NCBI GenBank assembly: GCA_937936675.1
Contig: CALDDL010000363.1
Location: 1-24,879 of the forward strand
Reading direction: 5' to 3'
Length of the DNA: 24,879 nt
Origin: an uncultured bacterium
Lineage (GTDB): Bacteria; Bacteroidota; Ignavibacteria; Ignavibacteriales; Melioribacteraceae
In this document: piece after piece, positions 9,336 to 16,440 of the stretch
Layout: each line of letters begins with the position of its first letter
How positions within the stretch are numbered: position 1 is the stretch's first letter
Translations under genes and position numbers: made by a program
Notes under the pieces: generated by a model
The model's input: the letters and a program-made list of their open reading frames with translations, nothing else
What the model was told of the DNA's origin: nothing
Database searches by the model: none

Positions 9336-9995
9336 GTGGCTTTATTAAAGAAACCCGAATATGATTTGAAACTCAAATATCAGAAGATGTTTGAGATCGG
9401 TATGATCGTATCATTAGCATTCCTAATTGTAGCCTTTAAGTTTTATCCTAAATTTGATCAGGAAAAAGTAAAACTTGATGGTCCACAGGAATTAGTGAAT
9501 GTAGAAGATATTGTTCATACAAAGCAAGAAACAGCACCACCACCACCACCGAAACCACCGATACCGATTGAAGCTCCGTCTGATGACGTTCTTGAAGATA
9601 TCGAAATTGGAACAACTGAATTAGATGAAAATCAGGTTGTTGCTGCTCCACCTCCACCACCAAAAGAGGAAAAAGCAGTGGTTGAAGAAGAACCAGTATT
9701 TTTCGTCGCTGTAGAAGATCAACCAGAACCAATTGGCGGAATTGAAGCTATTCAGAGTAAAATTGTTTATCCTGAAATTGCTAAAAGAGCCGGCGTTCAA
9801 GGTAGAGTTTTCATTAAAGCATTCGTTAATGAAGTTGGTGATGTTGTAAAAGCAGAAGTAATTAAAGGTATTGGCGCAGGCTGTGATGAAGCGGCTATGG
9901 AAGCTGTTATGAAAACCAAATTTAAACCGGGAAGACAGCGCGGTAAGAATGTAAAAGTTCAGGTTTCGATACCTATCATCTTTAAGCTTCAATAA
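9336..9995 (+). CDS. tonB: Energy transducer TonB
   Basis: Links the inner-membrane proton-driven ExbBD motor to outer-membrane receptors. The 219 residues give one N-terminal membrane span (about 20-37), a proline-rich periplasmic spacer with two PPPPPP-like blocks (68-76 and 105-109), and a C-terminal TonB domain (about 135-219) containing VYPEIAKRAGVQGRV and the late MKTKFKPGRQRGKNVKV and IPIIFKL blocks. Start is GTG at 9336, chosen because GGAGG stands at 9327-9331. No exbB or exbD is next to it. The gene stands alone between a 119-bp upstream gap and a strong terminator. Confidence 0.93.
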   Translation: MALLKKPEYDLKLKYQKMFEIGMIVSLAFLIVAFKFYPKFDQEKVKLDGPQELVNVEDIVHTKQETAPPPPPKPPIPIEAPSDDVLEDIEIGTTELDENQVVAAPPPPPKEEKAVVEEEPVFFVAVEDQPEPIGGIEAIQSKIVYPEIAKRAGVQGRVFIKAFVNEVGDVVKAEVIKGIGAGCDEAAMEAVMKTKFKPGRQRGKNVKVQVSIPIIFKLQ

Positions 9996-10015
9996 TTATC
10001 AGATTTTAATTGAGG

Positions 10016-10038
10016 AAAGCCGCTTCTTGCGGCTTTTT
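10016..10038 (+). terminator. Rho-independent terminator after tonB
   Basis: Perfect 8-bp stem AAAGCCGC / GCGGCTTT with loop TTCTT, followed by T's, 20 bp after the tonB stop. It rules out starting the next gene at the in-frame TTG at 10010. Confidence 0.92.
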
Positions 10039-10051
10039 CTTTCTAAAGATT

Positions 10052-11068
10052 GTGATTAAATCAAATAAAAATATTCGTTTCCCGTTTTTAATATCTCTTT
10101 TATTAATAATCCTTCCTCTATTTATTATTTACCTAAAATATTCATTTAATTCTCTTCCTATAAACAATTTCAGATTTGATTCTATTGGAAATTTGATTAA
10201 TCTATTCTTTCCACTCGCCACAATTGTTGTTATATGGATAAGATTTTTTTCTGCAAAATCATTTGATAAAAAAGTTATAGTTATTTCTTACATACTCATT
10301 GCTTTTACTTTTGTATTTATTACAATGGCATTAGTATTTACAAAAATTAGAATAGAATCTTTGATGAAGACAGTAATTTATAATCAAAATTTTTCCAAAA
10401 TATTAGTAGCCACACTTTTAATTCTAAGCCAAATATCTATAATTTATTTATTTACTTTCTTATTTAATTATCTCTTATCAAAGGGAGTAATAACATATCT
10501 ATTACCTCTAACGGGTACTATTTTTAGTATCTCAATAATTGTTATCTTTACTTTTCTCTTTACATTATTAAATCAATCTTCTAACGATAAAGCTGTAAAA
10601 AGCAATTATGGAGTAGTATTAGGAGCTGCAGTTTGGAGTAAAAACAAACCAAGTCCCATATTTGAAGGTAGGATAGATAAAGCGAAAGAATTATATTTGA
10701 AAAATGTTATAAAAAAGATATTTTTAACAGGAGGAAATGCTCCGGGAGAACTAAGCGAAGCAGAGACTGCTCGAAGATATTTATTGAAAAAAAATATTCC
10801 CTCAGGAATTATATATACGGAAACAAGGACATCTTCTTCAATTGAGCAGATAAGATTTATTAAAAAAAATGTGGTAAATTCAGTAGATGAATCTGTTATT
10901 TTAATAACCGATTCATTTCATTTAAATAGAATATTGGAAATAGCTCGCTTTTATAACTTAAAAGCTTTCGGTATTGTTTCTGATTATAAGATTAACATAA
11001 AAAGTTCATTAAATTATAGAATCAAAGAAACATTCTCTCTTCTTCTTTTTTGGTTATTTGGACTATAA
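10052..11068 (+). CDS. YdcF / DUF218 family membrane protein
   Basis: About five N-terminal hydrophobic segments are followed, from about residue 184, by a DUF218 (YdcF/SanA-like) domain: YGVVLGAAVWSKNKPSPIFEGRID, IFLTGGNAPGELSEAE, and TRTSSSIEQI, ending with ITDSFHLNR. Proteins of this family are linked to envelope barrier function and late peptidoglycan or cyclic-enterobacterial-antigen steps, but the reaction is unknown. The frame opens with TTG at 10010, inside the tonB terminator hairpin; GTG at 10052 is therefore chosen, giving 338 residues. The ribosome-binding signal there is weak, so the start is uncertain. Confidence 0.8.
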   Translation: MIKSNKNIRFPFLISLLLIILPLFIIYLKYSFNSLPINNFRFDSIGNLINLFFPLATIVVIWIRFFSAKSFDKKVIVISYILIAFTFVFITMALVFTKIRIESLMKTVIYNQNFSKILVATLLILSQISIIYLFTFLFNYLLSKGVITYLLPLTGTIFSISIIVIFTFLFTLLNQSSNDKAVKSNYGVVLGAAVWSKNKPSPIFEGRIDKAKELYLKNVIKKIFLTGGNAPGELSEAETARRYLLKKNIPSGIIYTETRTSSSIEQIRFIKKNVVNSVDESVILITDSFHLNRILEIARFYNLKAFGIVSDYKINIKSSLNYRIKETFSLLLFWLFGL

Positions 11069-11099
11069 AAATTACCTCATTAAAGTACAGGAGTTATAA

Positions 11100-12185
11100 A
11101 TGGAAAATTTCGAGATAATGGAAAAGTATGGACACGAGCAATTGGTATTTTGCTCGAATAAGGAATCGGGATTGAGAGCGATAATAGCAATCCATGATAC
11201 CACACTTGGACCTGCATTAGGCGGAACAAGAATGTGGAATTATACTTCTGCCGATGCTGCAATCAAAGATGTTTTAAGATTATCTAGAGGAATGACATAT
11301 AAGGCATCCGTGGCAGGATTGAATTTAGGCGGTGGTAAGGCTGTTATAATTGGTGATTCGGCAACGAAAAAAAATGAATTACTATTTAGAACGTTTGGAA
11401 AATTTGTTGATGGATTAGGCGGAAGATATATTACTGCCGAAGATGTCGGGACTGATGTAAGAGATATGGAATACGTTAGGATGGAAACTAAATATGTTAC
11501 AGGAATATCAAAAGCATTAGGTGGTTCAGGAGACCCCTCCCCGGTTACTGCTTATGGAGTTTATGTAGGAATGAAAGCATGTGCTCATGAAAAATGGGGA
11601 AGTGATTCATTAAGAGGAAGAAAAATCGCAGTTCAAGGTGCAGGACAAGTGGCTCGTTATTTATGCGAACACCTTTATAGTGAAGGCGCTGAAATATTTA
11701 TTACAGATATCGTCCAAGATAAAGTAAAAAGAGTATTAGAGACAATAAAAGCTCATGTAGTAAAACCGGAAGAGATTTACGAAATTAATGCAGATATATT
11801 TTCACCATGCGCATTAGGTGCAGTAATCAATGATGATACCATACAAAAATTCAAGTATGAGATAATAGCAGGCGGTGCTAATAATCAATTAGAAGATGAA
11901 GATAAACATGGACAAATGTTGGTCGATAGAGGAATCTTATATGCTCCTGATTATGTTATCAATGCTGGTGGGCTTATAAACGTTGCAAATGAATTAGAAG
12001 GTTATCGCCAAGATAGAGCAATGAAGCAGGCGGAGGGTATTTACGAAATTGTCCAGAGAGTATTCAAGACTGCTAAAGAACGTTCTATACCTACTCATGT
12101 TGCATCAAATAAGATTGCTGAAAATCGATTAGTGCAGGTGGGCGGAATAAGAAAAATTTATTCAAGTACAAACGGAAGAAATTAA
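11100..12185 (+). CDS. ldh: Leucine dehydrogenase (Glu/Leu/Phe/Val dehydrogenase family)
   Basis: NAD-dependent oxidative deamination of leucine and other branched-chain amino acids to keto acids, or the reverse amination. The 361-residue protein has TTLGPALGGTRMW (34-46), Lys68 and Lys80 in MTYKASVAGLNLGGGK matching the conserved substrate-binding and catalytic lysines, AEDVGTD near residue 113, and a Rossmann GAGQVA loop at 180-185. The length and the LGPALGGTRMW form favour leucine over glutamate dehydrogenase. AGGAGTT precedes the ATG, and a palindromic hairpin follows the stop. Confidence 0.92.
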   Translation: MENFEIMEKYGHEQLVFCSNKESGLRAIIAIHDTTLGPALGGTRMWNYTSADAAIKDVLRLSRGMTYKASVAGLNLGGGKAVIIGDSATKKNELLFRTFGKFVDGLGGRYITAEDVGTDVRDMEYVRMETKYVTGISKALGGSGDPSPVTAYGVYVGMKACAHEKWGSDSLRGRKIAVQGAGQVARYLCEHLYSEGAEIFITDIVQDKVKRVLETIKAHVVKPEEIYEINADIFSPCALGAVINDDTIQKFKYEIIAGGANNQLEDEDKHGQMLVDRGILYAPDYVINAGGLINVANELEGYRQDRAMKQAEGIYEIVQRVFKTAKERSIPTHVASNKIAENRLVQVGGIRKIYSSTNGRN

Positions 12186-12200
12186 TTTACATATACGGGA

Positions 12201-12224
12201 AAGGAGTGCCACGTGGCACTCCTT
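12201..12224. terminator. Perfect 24-bp palindrome, probable terminator after leucine dehydrogenase
   Basis: AAGGAGTGCC (12201-12210), central ACGT, and GGCACTCCTT (12215-12224) form a perfect palindrome 15 bp after the stop. The following CATTTAACAATT is only a weak T tract, so termination may be partial. It also overlaps an in-frame GTG upstream of nusB, which argues against that start. Confidence 0.65.
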
Positions 12225-12236
12225 CATTTAACAATT

Positions 12237-12716
12237 ATGGCAAATAACGAAAAAAAGTATAATAGAAGAGTTTTAAGAGAAAAAGCATTACAAATTTTAT
12301 ATGCATTTGAATTAAACGGTGAAGGTCTTACTAATCTTATTAATGGAATTACGTCCGATATTCCATTAAATGAAGATAAAGAATTTACCGAAAAATTAGT
12401 TAATTCAGTTTTGTCTCATCAAAAAGAAGTTGATAATATAATTAAAGAAAGATTAGCTAATTGGGATATGGAAAGAATTGCCTTAATTGATCGTTTGCTC
12501 CTAAGAATTGGTATCACAGAGATTTTATATTTCAATGATATCCCTCCAAAAGTTTCCATGAATGAAGTAATAGAGATAGCAAAAGATTTCTCTACCTCCA
12601 ATAGTAGTAAATTTATTAATGGTATCTTGGATACATTCTTAAATGAATTGAGGGCAGAGGGGAAACTGAATAAATCCGGCAGAGGATTAATTGATGAATC
12701 TCTTCCGAAAAAATAA
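12237..12716 (+). CDS. nusB: Transcription antitermination factor NusB
   Basis: RNA-binding all-helical protein that works with NusE (S10) at boxA sites during rRNA transcription. From the ATG at 12237 it has 159 residues, a normal length. Visible features are RRVLREKALQILYAFE at the N-terminus, the ALIDRLLLRIGITEILYF helix and the late MNEVIEIAKDFSTSNSSKFINGILD block, the family's signature. An upstream in-frame GTG at 12213 lies in the palindrome and is rejected. The end overlaps the transporter gene by 23 bp. Confidence 0.94.
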   Translation: MANNEKKYNRRVLREKALQILYAFELNGEGLTNLINGITSDIPLNEDKEFTEKLVNSVLSHQKEVDNIIKERLANWDMERIALIDRLLLRIGITEILYFNDIPPKVSMNEVIEIAKDFSTSNSSKFINGILDTFLNELRAEGKLNKSGRGLIDESLPKK

Positions 12717-14007
12717 TTTTGAAGAAGAATCAAAATCAAAAATCTTCGTCTGGACTCTATTTGATTTTGCAAATACATCTTATTCGATTGTAATTGTTAC
12801 ATTCCTTTTTGCAGTTTACTTTAAGAATGTTGTAGCAGATGGCAAACCAATAGGAGATTTTTATTGGAGTCTCGGTACGAGCATATCAATGCTTATTACT
12901 GCCATTATTTCGCCCGTATTAGGGGCAATAGCGGACTTTTCTGCAGGTAAGAAACGATTACTACTCTTTTTCACACTTCTTTGCATAGTAACCACTTCCT
13001 TGCTTTATTTCGTTGGTGCAGGCGATATTTATTTAGCTCTGCTTCTTTTTATTCTTGCCAATATTGGATTTGAAGCAGGATTAGTTTTTTATGATTCCTT
13101 TTTACCCGAGATTGCAAAACCAAAAAATTATGGCAGAGTGAGCGGATATGGATTTGCTATGGGTTATCTTGGCTCTCTTACTGTCCTTGCCTTAGCTTTC
13201 CCGTTTATTAGCCGAAATATGATTAAAGAGACTTTCCCTTTAGCGGCACTTTTCTTTTTGGTCTTTAGTATTCCCTTGTTCATTTTCTTAAAAGATAACA
13301 GAAAAGATGTTTTACCCAATCGCTCATATATAATGATTGGTATCTCACGAGTAGTTAATACAATCAAGAACTTAAAGTATTATAAAAATCTCGCACTTTT
13401 TTTAATAGCATTTTTCTTTTATATCGAGGGAGTAAATACGGTTATCTATTTCTCAGGCAATTATGCAAGTACAACTCTTCATTTTTCGATTCAGGAATTA
13501 ATAATATTTTTCCTTATCGTTCAGACTACAGCAATTTTTGGAGCTGTATTATTTGGGATTTTATCCGATTCGATAGGGCAGAAGAGATCGATTATTATCT
13601 CGCTTATTATTTGGATTTTTACGATCCTATTAGCTTATTATACAAGTGCCGAAGATGCCTTTCTGAATAAATTATTTTCGGGAATTTGGGGAATAGATCC
13701 GGATGAATTAATGAAATATTCGTTCTATACAGTGGGACTATTAGCGGGAAGCGTAATGGGTGCAACTCAATCAACCAGTCGAAGTCTTATGTCTGCATTA
13801 ATACCGATGGATAAGAAAACTGAATTTTTCGGATTCTTCTCTTTATTCGGAAAAAGTTCGGCTATTCTTGGACCTTTGGTATTCGGATTTGCGAGTTATA
13901 TTACGGCGAGTCAAAGAATTGCCATTCTTACAATTATTGGATTCTTTTTAATTGGGATGATAATATTATTTTTTGTAAAAGAGCCACCTAAGACTAATCC
14001 GATTTAA
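12694..14007 (+). CDS. UMF1-family MFS transporter (Atg22-like)
   Basis: A polytopic membrane protein of 437 residues with about 12 hydrophobic segments. The opening VWTLFDFANTSYSIVIVTFLFAVYF is the recognisable start of the UMF1/Atg22-like branch of the major facilitator superfamily, and SPVLGAIADFSAGKKRLL matches the loop 2-3 MFS motif. Atg22 itself exports amino acids from yeast vacuoles; bacterial substrates are not established. The ATG at 12694 is preceded by an in-frame TTG at 12691. The start lies within nusB. The 3' end converges with, and overlaps by 14 bp, the metallopeptidase gene on the other strand. Confidence 0.88.
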   Translation: MNLFRKNNFEEESKSKIFVWTLFDFANTSYSIVIVTFLFAVYFKNVVADGKPIGDFYWSLGTSISMLITAIISPVLGAIADFSAGKKRLLLFFTLLCIVTTSLLYFVGAGDIYLALLLFILANIGFEAGLVFYDSFLPEIAKPKNYGRVSGYGFAMGYLGSLTVLALAFPFISRNMIKETFPLAALFFLVFSIPLFIFLKDNRKDVLPNRSYIMIGISRVVNTIKNLKYYKNLALFLIAFFFYIEGVNTVIYFSGNYASTTLHFSIQELIIFFLIVQTTAIFGAVLFGILSDSIGQKRSIIISLIIWIFTILLAYYTSAEDAFLNKLFSGIWGIDPDELMKYSFYTVGLLAGSVMGATQSTSRSLMSALIPMDKKTEFFGFFSLFGKSSAILGPLVFGFASYITASQRIAILTIIGFFLIGMIILFFVKEPPKTNPI

Positions 14008-14656
14008 AATCTAGTCTTAACATAATAATTATTGCTCCAATTGATAAAGCGAAAAATAATAATCCCCATACGATAGGCGATATATCAGTAATTACACTTA
14101 AGATTATTGCATCATTGATTTGATTATTAGATATAATAAGATCGATAATAATATCAGCGGCTGAATAAGTCAGTATAACTAATCCCAAGAATCTCACAAA
14201 GTATTTAATATAATGATATTCGAGTATGCCGAGGATAATAAACATAATTGAATAGCTGATTCCTGTAAATACCCCTATAAAACCTTCGATTAAATTTATG
14301 GTGGAAATAAATAATAGCACACCGACTGCAATCAAGACAAAATTTTTCTTTTTAGATTTTAATGATGAATAAAAAATAATCATACCAAAGAGGAGGGAAC
14401 CGGAATAGCCCGAGAATGCGATAAATAGATCATGCCCACCGGAAATTTGAGTAACACCATCTAGACTTTCTTCAATTGCAATTGAATTAACTACACCACC
14501 TGATAGGATTGCAGCAAATCCGTGAGATAGTTCATGAAAAAGTATTGAAATTACTTTTATAGGAAAGAAAAGTTTTATATCCCAAAAAGCGATAGTAAAA
14601 AGTACAATCAGGGAATTAAAAATTAGTCGAGTGATTTTTTTCTGTTCTAAATTCAT
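13994..14656 (-). CDS. M50-type membrane metallopeptidase
   Basis: A 220-residue membrane protein with a zinc-binding HELSHG motif at residues 41-46 inside a hydrophobic helix, followed by GGVVNSIAIEESLDGVTQISGG and further membrane segments. This arrangement fits the M50B-like group of intramembrane metalloproteases; unlike RseP it has no PDZ domain. The usual second metal-binding Asp in an NxxPxxxLDG motif is not obvious, so activity on a peptide substrate is uncertain. It is the only minus-strand gene in the left half of the window and converges with the MFS gene. Confidence 0.75.
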   Translation of the reverse strand: MNLEQKKITRLIFNSLIVLFTIAFWDIKLFFPIKVISILFHELSHGFAAILSGGVVNSIAIEESLDGVTQISGGHDLFIAFSGYSGSLLFGMIIFYSSLKSKKKNFVLIAVGVLLFISTINLIEGFIGVFTGISYSIMFIILGILEYHYIKYFVRFLGLVILTYSAADIIIDLIISNNQINDAIILSVITDISPIVWGLLFFALSIGAIIIMLRLDFKSD

Positions 14657-14677
14657 TAAACAATAATAAAAAAAATA

Positions 14678-14708
14678 TTGAATTGTTCTAAATCTATATA
14701 TACATTTG
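14678..14708 (+). promoter_or_regulatory. Candidate Bacteroidota-type promoter of tRNA-Gly
   Basis: TTG at 14678-14680, a 20-bp spacer, and TACATTTG at 14701-14708 fit the -33 / TAnnTTTG pattern, placing the start site a few bases before the mature tRNA at 14720. It is the second such match in the window with the same spacer, after the one before asnS. Confidence 0.55.
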
Positions 14709-14719
14709 TGGTGATTAAT

Positions 14720-14792
14720 GCGGGTGTAACTCAGTTGGTAGAGTATCGGCTTCCCAAGCCGGTTGTCGCGGGTTCGAGTCCCGTCACCCGCT
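14720..14792 (+). tRNA. tRNA-Gly (CCC)
   Basis: Full cloverleaf of 73 nt: acceptor GCGGGTG pairs with CACCCGC, anticodon loop TTCCCAA gives anticodon CCC, T arm GCGGG-TTCGAGT-CCCGT, discriminator T. CCA is not encoded and must be added after transcription. Confidence 0.95.
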
Positions 14793-14849
14793 CGAAAAAA
14801 AGATTTTGATTTTTTTAAAAATTCATTTATATTAACGGTCTAAATATTT

Positions 14850-14927
14850 GGGAGTTTAGCTCAGCTGGTTCAGAGCACCTGCCTTACAAGCAGGGGGTCA
14901 TTGGTTCGAATCCATTAACTCCCACCA
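14850..14927 (+). tRNA. tRNA-Val (UAC)
   Basis: Acceptor GGGAGTT pairs with AACTCCC, anticodon stem CCTGC/GCAGG with loop CTTACAA (anticodon UAC), discriminator A, and an encoded CCA at 14925-14927. The T stem ATTGG / CCATT has one T-T mismatch. It sits 57 bp from gene-size tRNA-Gly and directly before the island-like region, so its 3' end is a plausible attachment site for the nearby recombinase. Confidence 0.93.
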
Positions 14928-14930
14928 AAT

Positions 14931-14963
14931 AAAACCCGATGTCATTTCGATTTCGGGTTTTTT
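14931..14963. terminator. Hairpin terminator between tRNA-Val and recombinase
   Basis: Stem AAAACCCGA (14931-14939) / TCGGGTTTT (14953-14961) with a 13-nt loop and T's on the plus strand. The minus strand also ends in GGGTTTTATTT, so it could serve both the tRNA transcript and the convergent recombinase gene. Confidence 0.8.
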
Positions 14964-14993
14964 GTTTTAAATTACTTATCATTTTTAATCAGA

Positions 14994-15966
14994 TTAAGAA
15001 TTGAATACCTTATTAATAGCTGAGTTTAATTTTATTAAATCTTCGCTGATATATCTTATCGTGGTATTAAAAGATGAATGTCCCAAAGCAGTTGAAACAA
15101 GTAAAGGATCATTGGAATATTTATAAAGCTCGGTTGCAAAACCAGCTCGGAATGAATGAATGGTCAAATTGTTTCTTATTCGAGCAACTTTTTTCCATTT
15201 GTTAAATATATTGGACACTTGTCTTGCCGAAATATGAGAAGTTTCGTCTGATCCGGGGAAGAGGAATAGTGATTCAGAAGTAAAAGATATCCCATCAATA
15301 TATTGATTCAAAATATTGATTAGAACATCTGGTATAGTTTGCATTCTTTTCAATATTCCTTTTGCTGAATTTAACCGAAAAATTTTAGAAACATTATCAT
15401 AATCTGAAATTTTTAATGAAATTACTTCCATTTTCCTTAATCCGGTATTAGCATAAATTGAAAATAAAGTCTTATCTCTAAGGCGGTATTTATCTTCCGA
15501 TAAAGAAATGCACTTCAATAAAGCAAAAATTTCATCCCTTGTAATTGGCAAAGTAGCTTTACTTAAAGCCCTCCTCGCTTTAATCTCATTTGAGAAATCT
15601 TTTTCAATATAATTTTGTTTATAACAAAAAAAAAGAACGATAAACGCTCTTAATCCTGTTAATAGTCGAGTCTCTCCTATTTTTAGAATTATCATTAGCG
15701 ACATGTAATTCGTTTATTAGATTGGACACGAGCATTATAGAAAAAAATCTCATTTTTATGTTCCCAACATTATTCAAGAGATTTCTTAAATCTCTTGAAT
15801 AGCAATAACAAGTATTTTTAGAGGCATAGGTATTCAGATAGTTTAAGTAATTCTTTATTGCAGTATCTAAATCAACATTCTCACAAGTTCTCATATAATT
15901 ATATCGTATTGAGACATTTTGTGAATCTGAACAATTACTGACAGAATAATAAAAAAAATTTTTCAT
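14994..15966 (-). pseudogene. Tyrosine recombinase (phage-type integrase), frameshifted
   Basis: Two overlapping minus-strand frames make one integrase. The N-terminal piece (15966 to 15619) is a SAM-like core-binding domain ending INRIKSVYRSFF. The C-terminal piece continues as CYKQNYIEKDFSNEIKARR in another frame down to 14994. The switch falls in nine consecutive T's on the coding strand (15626-15634); eight T's would restore a single frame of about 323 residues. The catalytic set is complete: Arg in TGLRKMEV, Lys in SAKGILKR, His and Arg in HSFRAGF, His in LGHSS and Tyr in TTIRYIS. It may be a dead gene, a phase-variable or slippage-expressed gene, or a sequencing error in the homopolymer. 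AGGAGA precedes the start. Location beside tRNA-Val suggests it integrated this island. Confidence 0.85.
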
Positions 15967-16201
15967 ATCATCATTCTCCTAAAATGATTTGTAAGAAAAA
16001 TATTTATAGTGTTTGCGAAGTAAAATAAGGAGTTGTAGTAAAAACCGCCTAAAATCTCATATTTTTAATTATCGAATAAGAGCAGGAAAAGGTAAAAGGG
16101 GAGGCGTTTGCGAAATGAGTAGAGAATTCATAAAAATAAAGGTTTTTAAGATGTTTTTTTACAATCAGTTATAAAATCTGCTCAAGCGATTAGGAAAAAA
16201 G

Positions 16202-16223
16202 TTTCGAAAATCGATTTTCGAAA
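16202..16223. repeat. Perfect 22-bp palindrome
   Basis: Each half is TTTCGAAAATC read outward-in, meeting at a TCGA centre, with no mismatch. It is 236 bp upstream of the recombinase start and could be an operator or a recombination site. No T tract follows directly on either strand, so it is not a clear terminator. Confidence 0.6.
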
Positions 16224-16312
16224 AATAAATAAATCTTTATAAGTTGTTGGAATTAAATAGGTTAGGGGATATGTATAAAATGACAAAATCTGTAACTCAT
16301 TATAAATAAGCT

Positions 16313-16351
16313 ATTTCCTATAATGCATATTATAAGCAATACATAAACAAA
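16313..16351. repeat. 39-bp direct repeat, copy 1
   Basis: First of three identical 39-bp copies starting ATTTCCTATAAT and ending ACATAAACAAA on the plus strand. Contains the near-palindrome TATAATGCATATTATA. This copy lies downstream of the peptidase gene (reading the minus strand) and has no gene directly after it. Confidence 0.95.
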
Positions 16352-16354
16352 CCC

Positions 16355-16391
16355 GGTGTCTTCACAATCTAGCAAAAGATTGGAAGACGCC
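16355..16391 (-). terminator. Long hairpin, probable terminator of the peptidase gene
   Basis: Fifteen paired bases (GGTGTCTTC with GAAGACGCC, then CAATCT with AGATTG), one extrahelical A at 16364 and a 6-nt loop. On the minus strand it is followed by GGGTTTGTTTATG, where the T-rich part is the start of the 39-bp repeat. Confidence 0.65.
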
Positions 16392-16440
16392 AGGTAATGC
16401 TCGACAAGAATCATCTGAGGGGAAATGAAGCTCGTTGAGA

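Larger units (their letters stand above)
15967..16440. other. Gene-free stretch upstream of the recombinase
   Basis: No convincing gene is present in these 474 bp. It holds a 9-bp direct repeat GTTTGCGAA (16011-16019 and 16106-16114), a perfect 22-bp palindrome, the first 39-bp repeat and a long hairpin. The area next to a recombinase start is where arm-type or directionality-factor sites would be expected, but none can be named. Confidence 0.6.

Noticed and set aside
9448..9992. Long antisense open frames inside tonB
   Set aside because: They result from the repetitive proline/glutamate codons of tonB; no start signals or family motifs.
10010..10051. N-terminal extension of the YdcF-like protein from TTG
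   Set aside because: It would be translated from inside the tonB terminator hairpin; the residues look unlike a protein start.
16114..16173. Short plus-strand frame of 19 codons after a GGGGAGG
   Set aside because: Too short, poor spacing, and no recognisable content.
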